DNA of 64,000 bases from Pseudothioclava arenosa (GTDB taxonomy: Bacteria; Pseudomonadota; Alphaproteobacteria; Rhodobacterales; Rhodobacteraceae). The stretch's first letter is position 1, and the number at the start of each line of letters is the position of its first letter. The notes beneath the pieces were generated by a model that made no database searches, was not told the DNA's origin, and saw only the letters and a list, made by a program, of their open reading frames with translations. Positions 46,329-55,738 of the stretch are shown in pieces. The position numbers were made by a program, and so were the translations under genes. The DNA lies in contig NZ_NTJD01000002.1 of assembly GCF_002358085.1 (NCBI RefSeq), positions 124,001 to 188,000 on the forward strand, in the 5' to 3' direction.

Positions 46329-48143
46329 TCAGATCTTAACGTTCTCAATAACATAGGTACCGGGGGCGGGTGCAAGCACAGGGTGATCGGCATCGCCCGG
46401 TTCACGTGCCGGGACCTTGCGGCCCGAGCGCTTCGCCAGCCATTCGCCCCAGCGCGGCCACCAGCTGCCCTCATGATACTCCGCCTCGGCCTTCCATTCG
46501 TTGGGGCTCTTGATCGGGGCTTCCGAAGTGTAGTGGCCATATTTCTTCTTGCTGGGCGGGTTGACGATTCCCGCGATATGGCCCGACTCGGAGAGCACGA
46601 AGGTCTTGTCAGTCGATCCCATCTTGGCCACGCCGTTGAACGAGGCGACCCAGGGCGCGATGTGATCGGTCTCGCAGGCGATCGCCATCAGCGGCACTTT
46701 GACGTCGGCGACGCTCAGCTTCTCGCCCATCAGCTCGTAAGTGTCGCTGGCAAAGCGGTCGGACTGGCACAGCCCGCGCAGGTATTCGACAGCCATGCGG
46801 CCGGGCAGGTTGGTCGAGTCGCCGTTCCAGTAGAGCAGATCGAAGGCCGGCGGCGCCTCGCCCATCATGTAAGAGCGGATCGCCGGCTGATAGATCAGGT
46901 CGTTCGAGCGCAGGAACGAGAAGGTGCGCGACATGAAATACGAACTGAGAATGCCATCCGACTTGATCTGCGCCTCGATCCCGTCGACGAAATCGTCCTG
47001 CAGGAAGGTGGTGAACTCGCCCTGATCCGAGAAATCGGTGAGCGTGGTGAAGAAGGTGGCCGATTTGATCGACTTGTCCTTACGCTTGTTCATCAGCGCC
47101 AGCGTCAGACTCAGCGTGGTGCCCGCGATGCAATAGCCCACCGCGTTGACCTGCTTTTCGCCGGTGATCTTCTTCACCTCTTCGACCGCCTCCAGATAGC
47201 CTTCCTCGACGAAGGTATCCATGCCGACGTCCGCATAGCTCGGGTCCGGGTTTTTCCACGACAGTACGAACAGCGTGAAACCCTGATCGACGATCCATTT
47301 GATCAGCGAGTTGGCGGGTTTCAGGTCGAGGATGTAGAAGCGGTTGATCCAGGGCGGGAAGATCAGCAGCGGCGTGCGGTAGACCTGCTCGGTCGTCGGC
47401 TTGTACTGGATCAGTTCGAACATGCGGTTGCGATAGACCACCGAGCCCTCGGTGGCGCCGATATTCTCGCCCACGGTGAAAGCGTTCTTGTCGGCCAGCG
47501 TGACCAGCAGGTTACCCTTGTTGTCCTCGAGGTCGCGCACGAGGTTTTCCAACCCCTTCACGAGGCTCGCGCCCTCGGTCTCGACGGCGCGTTCGAGCGC
47601 ATCGGGGTTGGTGGGCAGGAAATTCGTGGGCGCCATCAGGTCGATGATCTGGCGGGTGAAATACTCGACGCGGCGACGGTTCTTGTCGTCAAGCCCCTCG
47701 AGGTTGTCGAGCGAATCCTCAAGCGCCTTGGCCGAGCTGAGGTATTGCTGCTTGATGAAGTGGAAATAGGGGTGGGTGTCCCACAGCGGGTTTTTGAAGC
47801 GCGGATCCTTGCGCGCGCCGGGCTCTGCCGAAGGCTTGGGCATCCCGCCCTTGGCGAGCGCCTCGCTGGCCTCGATGTAATGCTTGACCGCATCCGCCCA
47901 GTAGTTCACCTGCGCCTCGAGAATCTTCGAGGGCCGTTCGGAAAATTCCTTTATAAAAGCCGCCGAGGCGCTCAGGTAAAGGTCCAGTCCGGGCCCGTCG
48001 AGCGTTGGCGCGTGGGGGCGTTTTTGCGAAACGGCCTGCACGAGTCTCTGGGTAAGGGCCTCGATCTTCTTGAGGTTTTCCTGCATCTGTCCTGAGAGCT
48101 CGGTGCCGGTTTCTTCTTCAGTCATGTTCTCCCCAGTTGTCAT
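46329..48143 (-). CDS. phaC: Class I poly(3-hydroxyalkanoate) synthase
   Basis: A 604-residue PHA synthase with a PhaC_N domain (about 100-270). The alpha/beta-hydrolase catalytic domain has the lipase-like box GYCIAG, where the cysteine (about 340) is the nucleophile, WNGDSTNLPG, the catalytic aspartate region MAIACETDHIAPW, and SGHIAGIVNPP with the general-base histidine. It polymerises hydroxyacyl-CoA at the granule surface. ATG 48143 follows GGGAGGAATTG; a second ATG six codons in (48125) has a GGGGAG and is an alternative start. Divergent from phaZ. Confidence 0.94.
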   Translation of the reverse strand: MTTGENMTEEETGTELSGQMQENLKKIEALTQRLVQAVSQKRPHAPTLDGPGLDLYLSASAAFIKEFSERPSKILEAQVNYWADAVKHYIEASEALAKGGMPKPSAEPGARKDPRFKNPLWDTHPYFHFIKQQYLSSAKALEDSLDNLEGLDDKNRRRVEYFTRQIIDLMAPTNFLPTNPDALERAVETEGASLVKGLENLVRDLEDNKGNLLVTLADKNAFTVGENIGATEGSVVYRNRMFELIQYKPTTEQVYRTPLLIFPPWINRFYILDLKPANSLIKWIVDQGFTLFVLSWKNPDPSYADVGMDTFVEEGYLEAVEEVKKITGEKQVNAVGYCIAGTTLSLTLALMNKRKDKSIKSATFFTTLTDFSDQGEFTTFLQDDFVDGIEAQIKSDGILSSYFMSRTFSFLRSNDLIYQPAIRSYMMGEAPPAFDLLYWNGDSTNLPGRMAVEYLRGLCQSDRFASDTYELMGEKLSVADVKVPLMAIACETDHIAPWVASFNGVAKMGSTDKTFVLSESGHIAGIVNPPSKKKYGHYTSEAPIKSPNEWKAEAEYHEGSWWPRWGEWLAKRSGRKVPAREPGDADHPVLAPAPGTYVIENVKI

Positions 48144-48247
48144 CGTGACAATTCCTCCCTATCCTGCAAGGAACTTAATGCCGTTTTTTGGGGAGCGTAA
48201 AGCGGCGTTTGCAGGGAATTTGGCCGAATGTAGGAGTTGCCCACGCC
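48144..48247. promoter_or_regulatory. phaC-phaZ divergent promoter region
   Basis: A 104-base gap with AT-rich patches. It has inverted half sites CCTGCAA (48163-48169) and TTGCAGG (48209-48215) but no perfect CTGC-N3-GCAG site. No clear -35/-10 pair stands out. Confidence 0.4.
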
Positions 48248-49570
48248 ATGAAGGGTATGATGCGCTATGACCTGATGGAGACCATCAGGAACACGAACGA
48301 ATGGATGGGCGCCAGCGCCCGTGCGATGGCTTCCTACCCGGTATGGGGTCTCGTTCCGCATCCGATGTTCAAGCTGATGTCGGCCTGGGGCCGCGTGACC
48401 GAGCGCAGCTTTGCGCGCATGGTCATCAAGCCCGACTGGGGGATCCGCTCCATCCCCTGCGAAGACGGCCGCGATCACCTTGTCAACATCGAGACCGTGA
48501 TCGACAAGCCGTTTGGCTCGCTGATCCATTTCAACGTCTCGGGCCGCGAGCCGATGAAGCGCCGCATCCTCTTGGTGGCGCCGATGTCGGGCCATTACGC
48601 GACGCTTTTGCGCTCGACCGTGGCCTCGCTGCTGCCCGACGCCGATGTCTACGTGACCGACTGGCATAACGCGCGTGATATCCCCGTCTCCGAAGGCAAG
48701 TTCGATATCGAAGACTACACGCTCTATCTTGTCGAATTCATGAAACACCTCGGGCCGGACATCAACGTGATCGCGGTCTGCCAGCCGGCGCCGCTGACGC
48801 TGGCCGCGACCGCCTATCTTGCCGAGGAAGAGCCCGCCGCGCAGCCGCGTACGCTGACGCTCATCGGTGGCCCGATCGACCCCGACGCCGCCGCCACCGA
48901 AGTGACCGACTTCGGCCGTCGCGTGACGATGGGCCAGCTTGAACACATGGTGATCCAGCGCGTGGGCTTCAAATACAAGGGCGCGGGCCGCATGGTCTAT
49001 CCGGGCCTGATGCAGCTTGCTTCGTTCATCTCGATGAACATGGACAAGCACTCGGCCGCCTTCCAGGAAAAAATCGTGAACGAGTCGAAGGGCACTGGCT
49101 CGGAACATGACCACCACAACCGCTTCTACGACGAATACCTCGCGGTGATGGACATGACCGCCGAGTTCTACCTCTCGACCGTCGAGCGCGTGTTCAAGGG
49201 CCTCGAAATTGCCCAGAACAAGTTTAGCATCAACGGCAAGGCGGTCGATATCGGCAAGATCACCAATGTCGCCGTCAAGACCGTCGAAGGCTCGAACGAC
49301 GACATCTCGGCGCCGGGTCAATGCGTTGCCGCGCTGCGTCTGTGCACCGGCCTGCCGGAGTCGAAAAAAGCCCAGCACCTCGAACCGGGCGCGGGCCATT
49401 ACGGCATCTTCGCGGGCTCGAGCTGGCGCAACAACATCCGCCCGCTCGTGCTCGATTTCATCGACGAGCATGCGAATGACAAGCCGCTGAAAGCCGAGCC
49501 CAAGGCCGAAGCCCCCGCCGAAGCCCCGAAGGCGGACGCCAAGGTCACCCCGCTGAAATCGGTCAGCTAA
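48248..49570 (+). CDS. phaZ: Intracellular polyhydroxyalkanoate depolymerase
   Basis: A 440-residue PhaZ. It has the start region MRYDLMETIRNTNEWMGASA, PMSGHYATLLRSTV, and the nucleophile segment IAVCQPAPLTLAA, where cysteine replaces the lipase serine as in other intracellular PHB depolymerases (about residue 178). The family's C-terminal part is LEPGAGHYGIFAGSSWRNN with the catalytic histidine. The tail is Ala/Pro/Lys-rich. It mobilises stored PHA. Start chosen at 48248 (GGAG upstream); the ATGs at 48257 and 48260 are also possible. Confidence 0.9.
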   Translation: MKGMMRYDLMETIRNTNEWMGASARAMASYPVWGLVPHPMFKLMSAWGRVTERSFARMVIKPDWGIRSIPCEDGRDHLVNIETVIDKPFGSLIHFNVSGREPMKRRILLVAPMSGHYATLLRSTVASLLPDADVYVTDWHNARDIPVSEGKFDIEDYTLYLVEFMKHLGPDINVIAVCQPAPLTLAATAYLAEEEPAAQPRTLTLIGGPIDPDAAATEVTDFGRRVTMGQLEHMVIQRVGFKYKGAGRMVYPGLMQLASFISMNMDKHSAAFQEKIVNESKGTGSEHDHHNRFYDEYLAVMDMTAEFYLSTVERVFKGLEIAQNKFSINGKAVDIGKITNVAVKTVEGSNDDISAPGQCVAALRLCTGLPESKKAQHLEPGAGHYGIFAGSSWRNNIRPLVLDFIDEHANDKPLKAEPKAEAPAEAPKADAKVTPLKSVS

Positions 49571-49596
49571 GGCCTTGCAGCATCGAAGAAAATGAT

Positions 49597-49627
49597 CGGC
49601 GCGCCCTCGTGGCGCGCCGTTTCATTT
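49597..49627 (+). terminator. Terminator after phaZ
   Basis: A perfect 9-base stem CGGCGCGCC / GGCGCGCCG with a CTCGT loop, then TTTCATTT. It lies between phaZ and the end of the convergent hydrolase gene. Confidence 0.75.
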
Positions 49628-50326
49628 CAGCAGGAAGGGCGCGGCCAGCCAGTCGCGCAGCGCCATCGTCACCTTTTCCGGCTGCTCGAGCGGGCTCAGA
49701 TGCCCCGCGCTCAGGATCAGCCGGAAATCCGCATGCGGCATCAGCTCGGCCAAAAATTCATGGCGACGCGGCGGGCAGATCTTGTCGAATTCGCCTGCGA
49801 TCAGCATCGCGCGCACCTTGGTCGAGCGCAGCGCGCGTTGCTGGTCGGGCCGACGCATCAGCGCGCGCGACTGCATCGCGAACGTGTCGACACCCAGATC
49901 CTGCGCCATTTGCAACATCATCGCCTGCGCCTCGGTCGAATCCGGCGGAAAGTTTTCGGGCGGGATCTCGTCGAGCATCACCTCGTCCAGCCGCCCCGCG
50001 CGTGCCCGCGCGATCCGCTGCTCGCGCAAACCCGCCATCTGCGGTGTCTCGGAACTGGGCGACACGTCGATCAGAGCGATCTGCGCGACCCGCTCGGGCG
50101 CGCGGCGCAGGATATCCATCGCCACCAGCCCGCCCAGCCAATGCCCGACAAGGGCAAATCTCGGCGGCGCCTCGGTCAGAACCTGCGCCGCCATCTCCTC
50201 GATCGTGGCACCGCGCAGCCGCGCGACGATGACCGACCGCTCGGCCGAAAACTCAAGCATCTGATGCCAGAACAGGCGGGCATCGCACATGAAGCCGGGC
50301 AGAAAGACCAGCGGATCGGGGGACAT
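49622..50326 (-). CDS. Alpha/beta hydrolase with the nucleophile serine replaced by tryptophan
   Basis: A 234-residue alpha/beta-hydrolase fold protein: LVFLPGFMCDARLFWHQM (oxyanion region), then the nucleophile elbow. That should read GHSxGG but reads VGHWLGG, with Trp at residue 63 (codon TGG, plus-strand 50138-50140). The acid loop (GEFDKICPPRRHE) and histidine (SAGHLSPLEQPE) are intact. One base change (TCG to TGG) would account for it. It may be a catalytically dead scaffold, a recent mutation, or a sequencing error. ATG at 50326 preferred over a GTG 7 codons upstream. The gene follows another hydrolase gene on the same strand. Confidence 0.85.
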   Translation of the reverse strand: MSPDPLVFLPGFMCDARLFWHQMLEFSAERSVIVARLRGATIEEMAAQVLTEAPPRFALVGHWLGGLVAMDILRRAPERVAQIALIDVSPSSETPQMAGLREQRIARARAGRLDEVMLDEIPPENFPPDSTEAQAMMLQMAQDLGVDTFAMQSRALMRRPDQQRALRSTKVRAMLIAGEFDKICPPRRHEFLAELMPHADFRLILSAGHLSPLEQPEKVTMALRDWLAAPFLLK

Positions 50327-50424
50327 GGCTCGTACCTCTTGGGGCACCTTGGGGTGCTTCGTGTTGGTTCCAGTCTGCCCGAGTTCGACCCGCGTTCAAC
50401 CCCTTTTCGCGCCCGCCCGCTCGT

Positions 50425-51174
50425 TCAGGCGGAGGCCCGCGCGGTCACCTCGTCAATCGCCGCCTCGATCAGCGCAAGGCAATCGGGCGTGGAAAACGAA
50501 TGATCCGCGCCTTTCACCAGCGTCAGCCGCATGTCGTCGCCCTCGGCATGGCCCAGAAGCCGCGTCGCGGTCTCGAGGCTCACCGCCTCGTCGGCTGTGC
50601 CCTGCAGGAAGCGGGCCGGGAAGGGCAGGGCGAGCGGGCTGCGCAACACCAGCCGGTTGCGTCCCTCGTTGATCAGCCGGCGCGTGACCAGATAGGGCTC
50701 GCCATAGCCGGAGGGCAGCGCGATCTGGCCCTGTTCTTCCAGCAAGCGCTTCTGCTCGGGGCTGAACCCGGCCCAGAAACTGTCCTCGGTGAAATCGGGC
50801 GCGGCGGCGATGGTGACAAGCCCCGCGAAACGCTCGGGGAGGTGGCGCGCGAGCAAAAGCGCGATCCAGCCTCCCATCGACGAGCCCACGATCACCTGCG
50901 GCCCGGTCGTCAGCGCGGCGATCGCATCGCGCGCATCCTCGAACCAGTCGCCGATCGCACCCTCTTCGAAGGCCCCGTCGGAGGCGCCATGCCCCGAATA
51001 GTCGAAGCGCAGGAACGCGCGGCCTTGCGCGCGTGCCCAAGCCTCAAGCGCCAGCGCCTTGGCGCCCTCCATGTCGGATTTGTAGCCGCCGCAGAACACG
51101 ATGCCCGGCCCCGTGCCGGGGGTGCGGTTATAGGCGATGCGGCGCCCCTCGGGAGTGGTGAGAAATTCGGTCAT
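50425..51174 (-). CDS. Alpha/beta hydrolase (ABHD10/acyl-protein thioesterase-like)
   Basis: A 249-residue hydrolase: GIVFCGGYKSDMEGAKALAL (oxyanion segment), FDYSGHGASDG, nucleophile elbow VGSSMGGWIALLLA, acid FLQGTADEAVSL, and histidine VKGADHSFSTPD. The GGYKSDM and DYSGHG signatures are like the ABHD10/palmitoyl-protein thioesterase group, but bacterial substrates are unknown. All catalytic residues are present, unlike its neighbour. Confidence 0.82.
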   Translation of the reverse strand: MTEFLTTPEGRRIAYNRTPGTGPGIVFCGGYKSDMEGAKALALEAWARAQGRAFLRFDYSGHGASDGAFEEGAIGDWFEDARDAIAALTTGPQVIVGSSMGGWIALLLARHLPERFAGLVTIAAAPDFTEDSFWAGFSPEQKRLLEEQGQIALPSGYGEPYLVTRRLINEGRNRLVLRSPLALPFPARFLQGTADEAVSLETATRLLGHAEGDDMRLTLVKGADHSFSTPDCLALIEAAIDEVTARASA

Positions 51175-51232
51175 GCGGGCCTCCTTTGCACCAGACTATC
51201 CGGGCGGCGGGTCAGGCTCAACCGACGGAGCG

Positions 51233-51332
51233 GGGGCGCTGCCCCCGGACTGCGCGGGCGCAGTCTCCCCCGGGATATTTGAGGCAAAATGAAAGGGCTT
51301 TCATCGAGCCCGAAATACTCCGGGGGTGAATT
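51233..51332. repeat. Dispersed repeat, paired inverted units, copy 4
   Basis: About 100 bases nearly identical to 62613-62713. A GGGGGC-GCT-GCCCCC hairpin and ACTGCGC-GG-GCGCAGT hairpin come first. Two inverted copies of the 24-base unit follow, meeting at ATGAAAG...CTTTCAT (51288-51304). It separates the two same-strand genes for the ABHD10-like hydrolase and the transaminase. Confidence 0.75.
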
Positions 51333-51367
51333 TGCCGTCAGGCAAAGAGGGGGCAGCGCCCCCTTTC

Positions 51368-52735
51368 TCAGGCGACCTCGGCAAAGACCTTCTTCAGCGC
51401 GGCTTCGAGTTTTTCGAACATCTCGTCCATCTGCGGCTCAGTCAGGATGAAGGGCGGGCAGAGCACGATCGACTGGCCGAGCGGGCGGCAGATCAGCCCC
51501 AGATCGGTACAGGTATTGGCGATGCGTTCCGAGACCGAGAGCGAGCCGTCGAAGGGCGTTTTCGTCGCCTTGTCCTTCACCGCTTCCAGCGCCCACATGA
51601 AGCCCACGCCGCGCAGCTCGCCGATATTCGGGTTCTTGGCGATCTCGGCAAGGCCCGCTTCCAGCCGCGGGCTGAGGCGGTTCACATTGTCGGCGAGGCC
51701 TTCGTTCATCACCACGTCGATCGCCTTCAGCGCGATCGCACAGCCGACCGGGTGGCCCGAGGCGGTGAAGCCGTGCGGGAATTCCTCGATCGCCTCGGAG
51801 GCGGCCTGCACGCGGTCCGCGAGCTCGGGGCCGAGGATCACCGCGCCCATCGGGAAGAAGCCCGCAGTCATGTTTTTCGACGAGATGATGGCGTCGGGCA
51901 TGAAGTCATAGGTCTGGCTGCCCCAGGTGTTGCCGGTGCGCCCGAAACCGCAGATCACCTCGTCGGCGATCAGGGGGATGCCGTATTTCTTCAGGATCGG
52001 GGCCACCGCCTGGAAATAGCCCTTGGAGGGCGGAATGACCCCGCCTGCGCCCATCACCGGCTCGGCGAAGAAGCCCGCGATCGTGTCGGGGCCTTCCTTG
52101 ATGATCGTTGCCTCCAGCTCGGCGGCAAGGCGGGCCGTGAACTGTTCTTCGGTTTCGCCGGCCTGCCCGAAGCGCCAGTAATGCGGGCAGCCCAGATGGA
52201 TGAAGCCCGGCAGCGGCAGCCCGAACACCGAGTTATAGGGCTTGCCCGTCATCGAGGCCGAGACCGCCGTCACCCCGTGATAGCCGTTCCAGCGCGTCAG
52301 GATTTTGCGGCGCTGCGGCTTGCCTTCGGCGCCGTGCAGGAACCACAGAATCTTGACCATCGTGTCATTCGCCTCGGACCCCGAGTTGGTATAGAACACC
52401 CGGCCACGCTCGAAGGGCGAGACCTCGACGAGCTTTTCGCTCAGAAGCACCGTCTGGTCCGACATCCGCCCGAAAAAGGCGTGATAGCCCGGAAAGCGCG
52501 CGTATTGCTTTTGCGCGGCCTCGATCAGGCCAGGGTGGTCGAACCCCGCGACCATGTTCCACAGCCCCGAGTTCGCATCAAGATAGCGCCGGCCATGGGT
52601 GTCGAAGATATAGGGCCCCTCGCCATGCGTCAGCACGACGGTCCCGCGTTCATGAACCGACGGCAGGTCGGTAAAGCCGTAGAGCGAGAATTCCTCGGCT
52701 TTTGCTTCCCAGCTGTTGGCGGCAGTTTCACGCAT
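51368..52735 (-). CDS. Class III omega-aminotransferase
   Basis: A 455-residue PLP enzyme. Its sequence closely resembles the Paracoccus and Vibrio omega-amino acid:pyruvate transaminases: LDANSGLWNMVAGFDHPGL, VFYTNSGSEANDTMVK, RWNGYHGVTAVSASMTGKP, and IADEVICGFGRTGNTWGSQ, with the PLP lysine in AIISSKNMTAGFFPMGA (about residue 286). Such enzymes move amino groups from amines or omega-amino acids to pyruvate. Natural substrate not known; putrescine or beta-alanine are possible. No regulator lies next to it. Confidence 0.9.
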   Translation of the reverse strand: MRETAANSWEAKAEEFSLYGFTDLPSVHERGTVVLTHGEGPYIFDTHGRRYLDANSGLWNMVAGFDHPGLIEAAQKQYARFPGYHAFFGRMSDQTVLLSEKLVEVSPFERGRVFYTNSGSEANDTMVKILWFLHGAEGKPQRRKILTRWNGYHGVTAVSASMTGKPYNSVFGLPLPGFIHLGCPHYWRFGQAGETEEQFTARLAAELEATIIKEGPDTIAGFFAEPVMGAGGVIPPSKGYFQAVAPILKKYGIPLIADEVICGFGRTGNTWGSQTYDFMPDAIISSKNMTAGFFPMGAVILGPELADRVQAASEAIEEFPHGFTASGHPVGCAIALKAIDVVMNEGLADNVNRLSPRLEAGLAEIAKNPNIGELRGVGFMWALEAVKDKATKTPFDGSLSVSERIANTCTDLGLICRPLGQSIVLCPPFILTEPQMDEMFEKLEAALKKVFAEVA

Positions 52736-52910
52736 GATGAGCTCCTGAGTTCAGATCAGGCCACAGGCTATCCGGCCTATTGGCGGCGTCAATGGGCTGC
52801 GTGGGGGAAGGCGGCGAGATCAAAGGTTGAAAAAACAGGCACCATGCGGGTTGGGAGTCTCTTTGATGCCACAGATCGGATGGAGCCTGCCCAAAGTCGG
52901 CCTGCGACTG

Positions 52911-52939
52911 TTGGTGGCGCGGCTTCCCTAGGGTAAGAA
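52911..52939 (+). promoter_or_regulatory. Candidate promoter of the outer-membrane barrel gene
   Basis: TTGGTG (52911-52916), a 17-base spacer and TAAGAA (52934-52939), 39 bases before the start codon. The rest of the 243-base gap shows nothing else clear. Confidence 0.35.
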
Positions 52940-52978
52940 AGTGTTAAAGCAATTTAATGAACTCATGGAGACAGAAAC

Positions 52979-53785
52979 ATGAAGGCCACCTTCGCCCTTT
53001 CGCTCGTCGCTGCCCTTGCCGCGACCACCGCCTATGCCGAAGACGGGACCATGTCCTTCTCGCTCGAAGGCGGCTACCTGCTCGAAGGCAGCACCAACCA
53101 CGTGCACTTCGGTGAAGGCGCCTACGCTGGTCAGCAGCAGGAATCGGATCATCAGGATGGCGTTTATGGCGCTGTCGGCATCCGCTACAGCATGCCGACC
53201 TATTTCATCGGTGTGAAATACGACTACGCTGATGTCGATCGTGGCGCGCCCTTCGATACCGACGTGTCGCCCGAGATGGGCATCATGACTCGCGTGTTCG
53301 ACCTCGAATACGGCCGTGGCTTCAACCTCGCTGGCCACGACGCGGTCTGGACCGCCGGTCTGCGCTATGCCGACATGAACTTCACCACCGACAACTTCTC
53401 GGCCAGCAGCGGCCCGGAGCACAGCTTCACCGGCCTCGGCCTGCGCGTCGGTCTCGAAACCGATTTCGAGCTCTCGCAGCCGGGTTGGAGCGTTCTGGCC
53501 GATGGCGGCCTCTCGGTGCTTGACGGTTCGATCCGCTCGGGCGGTCGTGGTGGCTGGTCCTTTGGCGATGCGACCAACATCTCGACCACCGCAGTCGGTG
53601 TTGACCTGAAGCTCGGCGTCGAATTCAAGCAGAGTGACAAGGTCAGCTGGGTTGCTGGCTACCAGGCGAAATACTGGTCGAACGTCAATGTCGGTATCTC
53701 GGACGACAGCGGCTATGGCCTGAACGTCGGCAAGTCGGACATCCTCCTGCATGGCCCGTTCATCGGCATGAACCTGACCATGTAA
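52979..53785 (+). CDS. Outer-membrane beta-barrel protein
   Basis: A 268-residue protein with a signal peptide (FALSLVAALAATTAYA, cleavage before EDG). Alternating polar/hydrophobic stretches follow (SFSLEGGYLLEG, YFIGVKYDYADV, WTAGLRYADMNF, GVDLKLGVEF, WVAGYQAKYW), typical of beta-strands, ending in a hydrophobic terminal residue after FIGMNLTM. The GLRYADM motif is seen in the Lpg1974/MOMP-like group. The His/Gln-rich loop (HVHFGEGAYAGQQQESDHQD) is surface exposed by prediction. Good GGAG ribosome binding site and a strong terminator suggest high expression. Confidence 0.78.
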   Translation: MKATFALSLVAALAATTAYAEDGTMSFSLEGGYLLEGSTNHVHFGEGAYAGQQQESDHQDGVYGAVGIRYSMPTYFIGVKYDYADVDRGAPFDTDVSPEMGIMTRVFDLEYGRGFNLAGHDAVWTAGLRYADMNFTTDNFSASSGPEHSFTGLGLRVGLETDFELSQPGWSVLADGGLSVLDGSIRSGGRGGWSFGDATNISTTAVGVDLKLGVEFKQSDKVSWVAGYQAKYWSNVNVGISDDSGYGLNVGKSDILLHGPFIGMNLTM

Positions 53786-53810
53786 TCCGATCCGACGATC
53801 GCGATTATCA

Positions 53811-53841
53811 GGCCTGCCCCTCGGGGCGGGCCTTTTTGTTT
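53811..53841 (+). terminator. Terminator after the outer-membrane protein gene
   Basis: A 10-base stem GGCCTGCCCC / GGGGCGGGCC (one T-G pair), followed by TTTTTGTTT. Confidence 0.85.
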
Positions 53842-53932
53842 CGGCCGGGGGAAAAGGCGCGATGGGGCCGGGCCGCATGAAAAAACCGGAGCCTCGCGGC
53901 CCCGGTTTCTCGAAACGATGTGAGCGGATGGC

Positions 53933-55576
53933 TCAGACCAGCCGGCTTTGCTCCAGGGCGGCTTTGACGAAGCCCGCAAACAGCGGATGCGGTGCGAAGG
54001 GCTTGGATTTCAGTTCGGGGTGGAACTGCACGCCGATGAACCACGGGTGGCCCTTGTGCTCGACGATCTCGGGCAGGCGGCCGTCGGGGGACATGCCCGA
54101 GAACACCAGCCCACAGCTTTCCAGCGGCTCGCGGTATTTCACGTCGACCTCGTAGCGGTGGCGGTGGCGTTCCTCGATCTCGGTCGCGCCGTAGACCTCG
54201 GCCACTTTCGAGCCGTCCTTGAGGCTTGCCGAATAGGCGCCCAGGCGCATCGTGCCGCCCTTGTCGTCGCTGACCTTGCGCTCGACGCGGTGGTTGCCCT
54301 GCACCCATTCTTTGAGGTGGTAGACGACCGGGGTAAAGCGTTTCTGCCCGGCCTCGTGGTCGAATTCCTCCGAGCCCGCGTCGGTCACGCCGGCCAGATT
54401 GCGCGCGGCCTCGATCACCGCCATCTGCATGCCGAGGCAGATGCCCAGATAGGGGATGCCCTTTTCGCGCGCATATTGCGCGGCGCGGATCTTGCCCTCG
54501 GTGCCGCGTTCGCCAAAGCCGCCGGGCACGAGGATCGCGTTGAACCGCTCCAGATGCGGGGCCGGGTCTTCGCGCTCGAAAATCTCGGCGTCGATCCACT
54601 CGGCCTTGACGCGCACGCGGTTGGCCATGCCGCCATGGGTCAGCGCCTCGGCGATGGATTTGTAGGCATCCTCAAGCTGCACATATTTGCCGACGATCGC
54701 GACACGCACCTCGCCCTCGGCATTGTCGAGCCGGTCCATCACGTCTTCCCAGCGCGTCATGTCGGGCTTGGGCGCCGGGGCGATGCCGAACGCGTCCAGC
54801 ACCGCCTGATCGAGGCCGACGCGGTGATAGGCCAGCGGCGCCTCGTAGATCGACTTGAGGTCATAGGCCGGGATCACCGCCTCGGGGCGCACGTTACAGA
54901 ACAGCGCGATCTTGGCGCGTTCCTTGTCCGGGATCGGGTGTTCGGAACGGCAGACCAGCACGTCGGGCTGGAGGCCGATCGAGCGCAGCTCCTTGACCGA
55001 GTGCTGCGTGGGTTTGGTTTTCAACTCGCCCGAGGCCGCGAGATAGGGCAGCAGCGTCAGGTGCATGAAGATGCACTGGCCGCGCGGCTTGTCCTGCGCG
55101 AACTGGCGGATTGCCTCGAAGAAGGGCAGGCCCTCGATATCGCCGACCGTGCCGCCGATCTCGCAGAGCATGAAATCGACCTCATTGTCGCCGATATTGA
55201 TGAAGTCCTTGATTTCATTGGTGACGTGCGGAATGACCTGAATGGTCTTGCCGAGGTATTCGCCACGGCGCTCTTTCTCCAGCACGTTGGAATAGATCCG
55301 GCCCGACGAGACCGAGTCGGTCTTGCGCGCGCTTACGCCGGTGAAGCGTTCGTAATGGCCGAGGTCGAGGTCGGTCTCGGCGCCGTCATCGGTGACGAAA
55401 ACCTCGCCATGCTCGAAAGGCGACATCGTGCCGGGGTCGACGTTCAGATAGGGATCGAGCTTGCGCAGCCGCACCGTATAGCCGCGTGCCTGCAGCAGGG
55501 CCCCCAGAGCGGCAGACGCCAGACCCTTGCCGAGCGAGGACACGACCCCGCCGGTGATAAAGACATAACGCGCCAT
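53933..55576 (-). CDS. pyrG: CTP synthase
   Basis: A 547-residue enzyme. The N-terminal synthetase domain has [24 protein letters not shown] (P-loop), [15 protein letters not shown] and [15 protein letters not shown]. The glutamine amidotransferase domain (about 290-540) has the nucleophile in YLGICLGMQ, and the His/Glu pair in [12 protein letters not shown]. It makes CTP from UTP, ATP and glutamine. The start at 55576 (MARYVF) follows GGGGGATCTTC; 21 codons of open frame upstream are unlikely to be coding. It lies downstream of secG. Confidence 0.95.
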   Translation of the reverse strand: MARYVFITGGVVSSLGKGLASAALGALLQARGYTVRLRKLDPYLNVDPGTMSPFEHGEVFVTDDGAETDLDLGHYERFTGVSARKTDSVSSGRIYSNVLEKERRGEYLGKTIQVIPHVTNEIKDFINIGDNEVDFMLCEIGGTVGDIEGLPFFEAIRQFAQDKPRGQCIFMHLTLLPYLAASGELKTKPTQHSVKELRSIGLQPDVLVCRSEHPIPDKERAKIALFCNVRPEAVIPAYDLKSIYEAPLAYHRVGLDQAVLDAFGIAPAPKPDMTRWEDVMDRLDNAEGEVRVAIVGKYVQLEDAYKSIAEALTHGGMANRVRVKAEWIDAEIFEREDPAPHLERFNAILVPGGFGERGTEGKIRAAQYAREKGIPYLGICLGMQMAVIEAARNLAGVTDAGSEEFDHEAGQKRFTPVVYHLKEWVQGNHRVERKVSDDKGGTMRLGAYSASLKDGSKVAEVYGATEIEERHRHRYEVDVKYREPLESCGLVFSGMSPDGRLPEIVEHKGHPWFIGVQFHPELKSKPFAPHPLFAGFVKAALEQSRLV

Positions 55577-55738
55577 GAAGATCCCCCGTGATCGTCCGAA
55601 ATAGTCAGAATTCCGCAGGTCTGTGCAGACCGGCATCACGGGATTTAATGCTTACACGATTCGCGATCCGCCCGCAACCAGACCGCAAGCTGTAGGGCAG
55701 GCTGTCGCACCGCCCTCAATAAGTTGTAGACGAGTGCC

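Noticed and set aside
48780-48800. PhaZ lacks the lipase serine (VCQP)
   Set aside because: Intracellular PHB depolymerases use a cysteine at this position, so this is normal.
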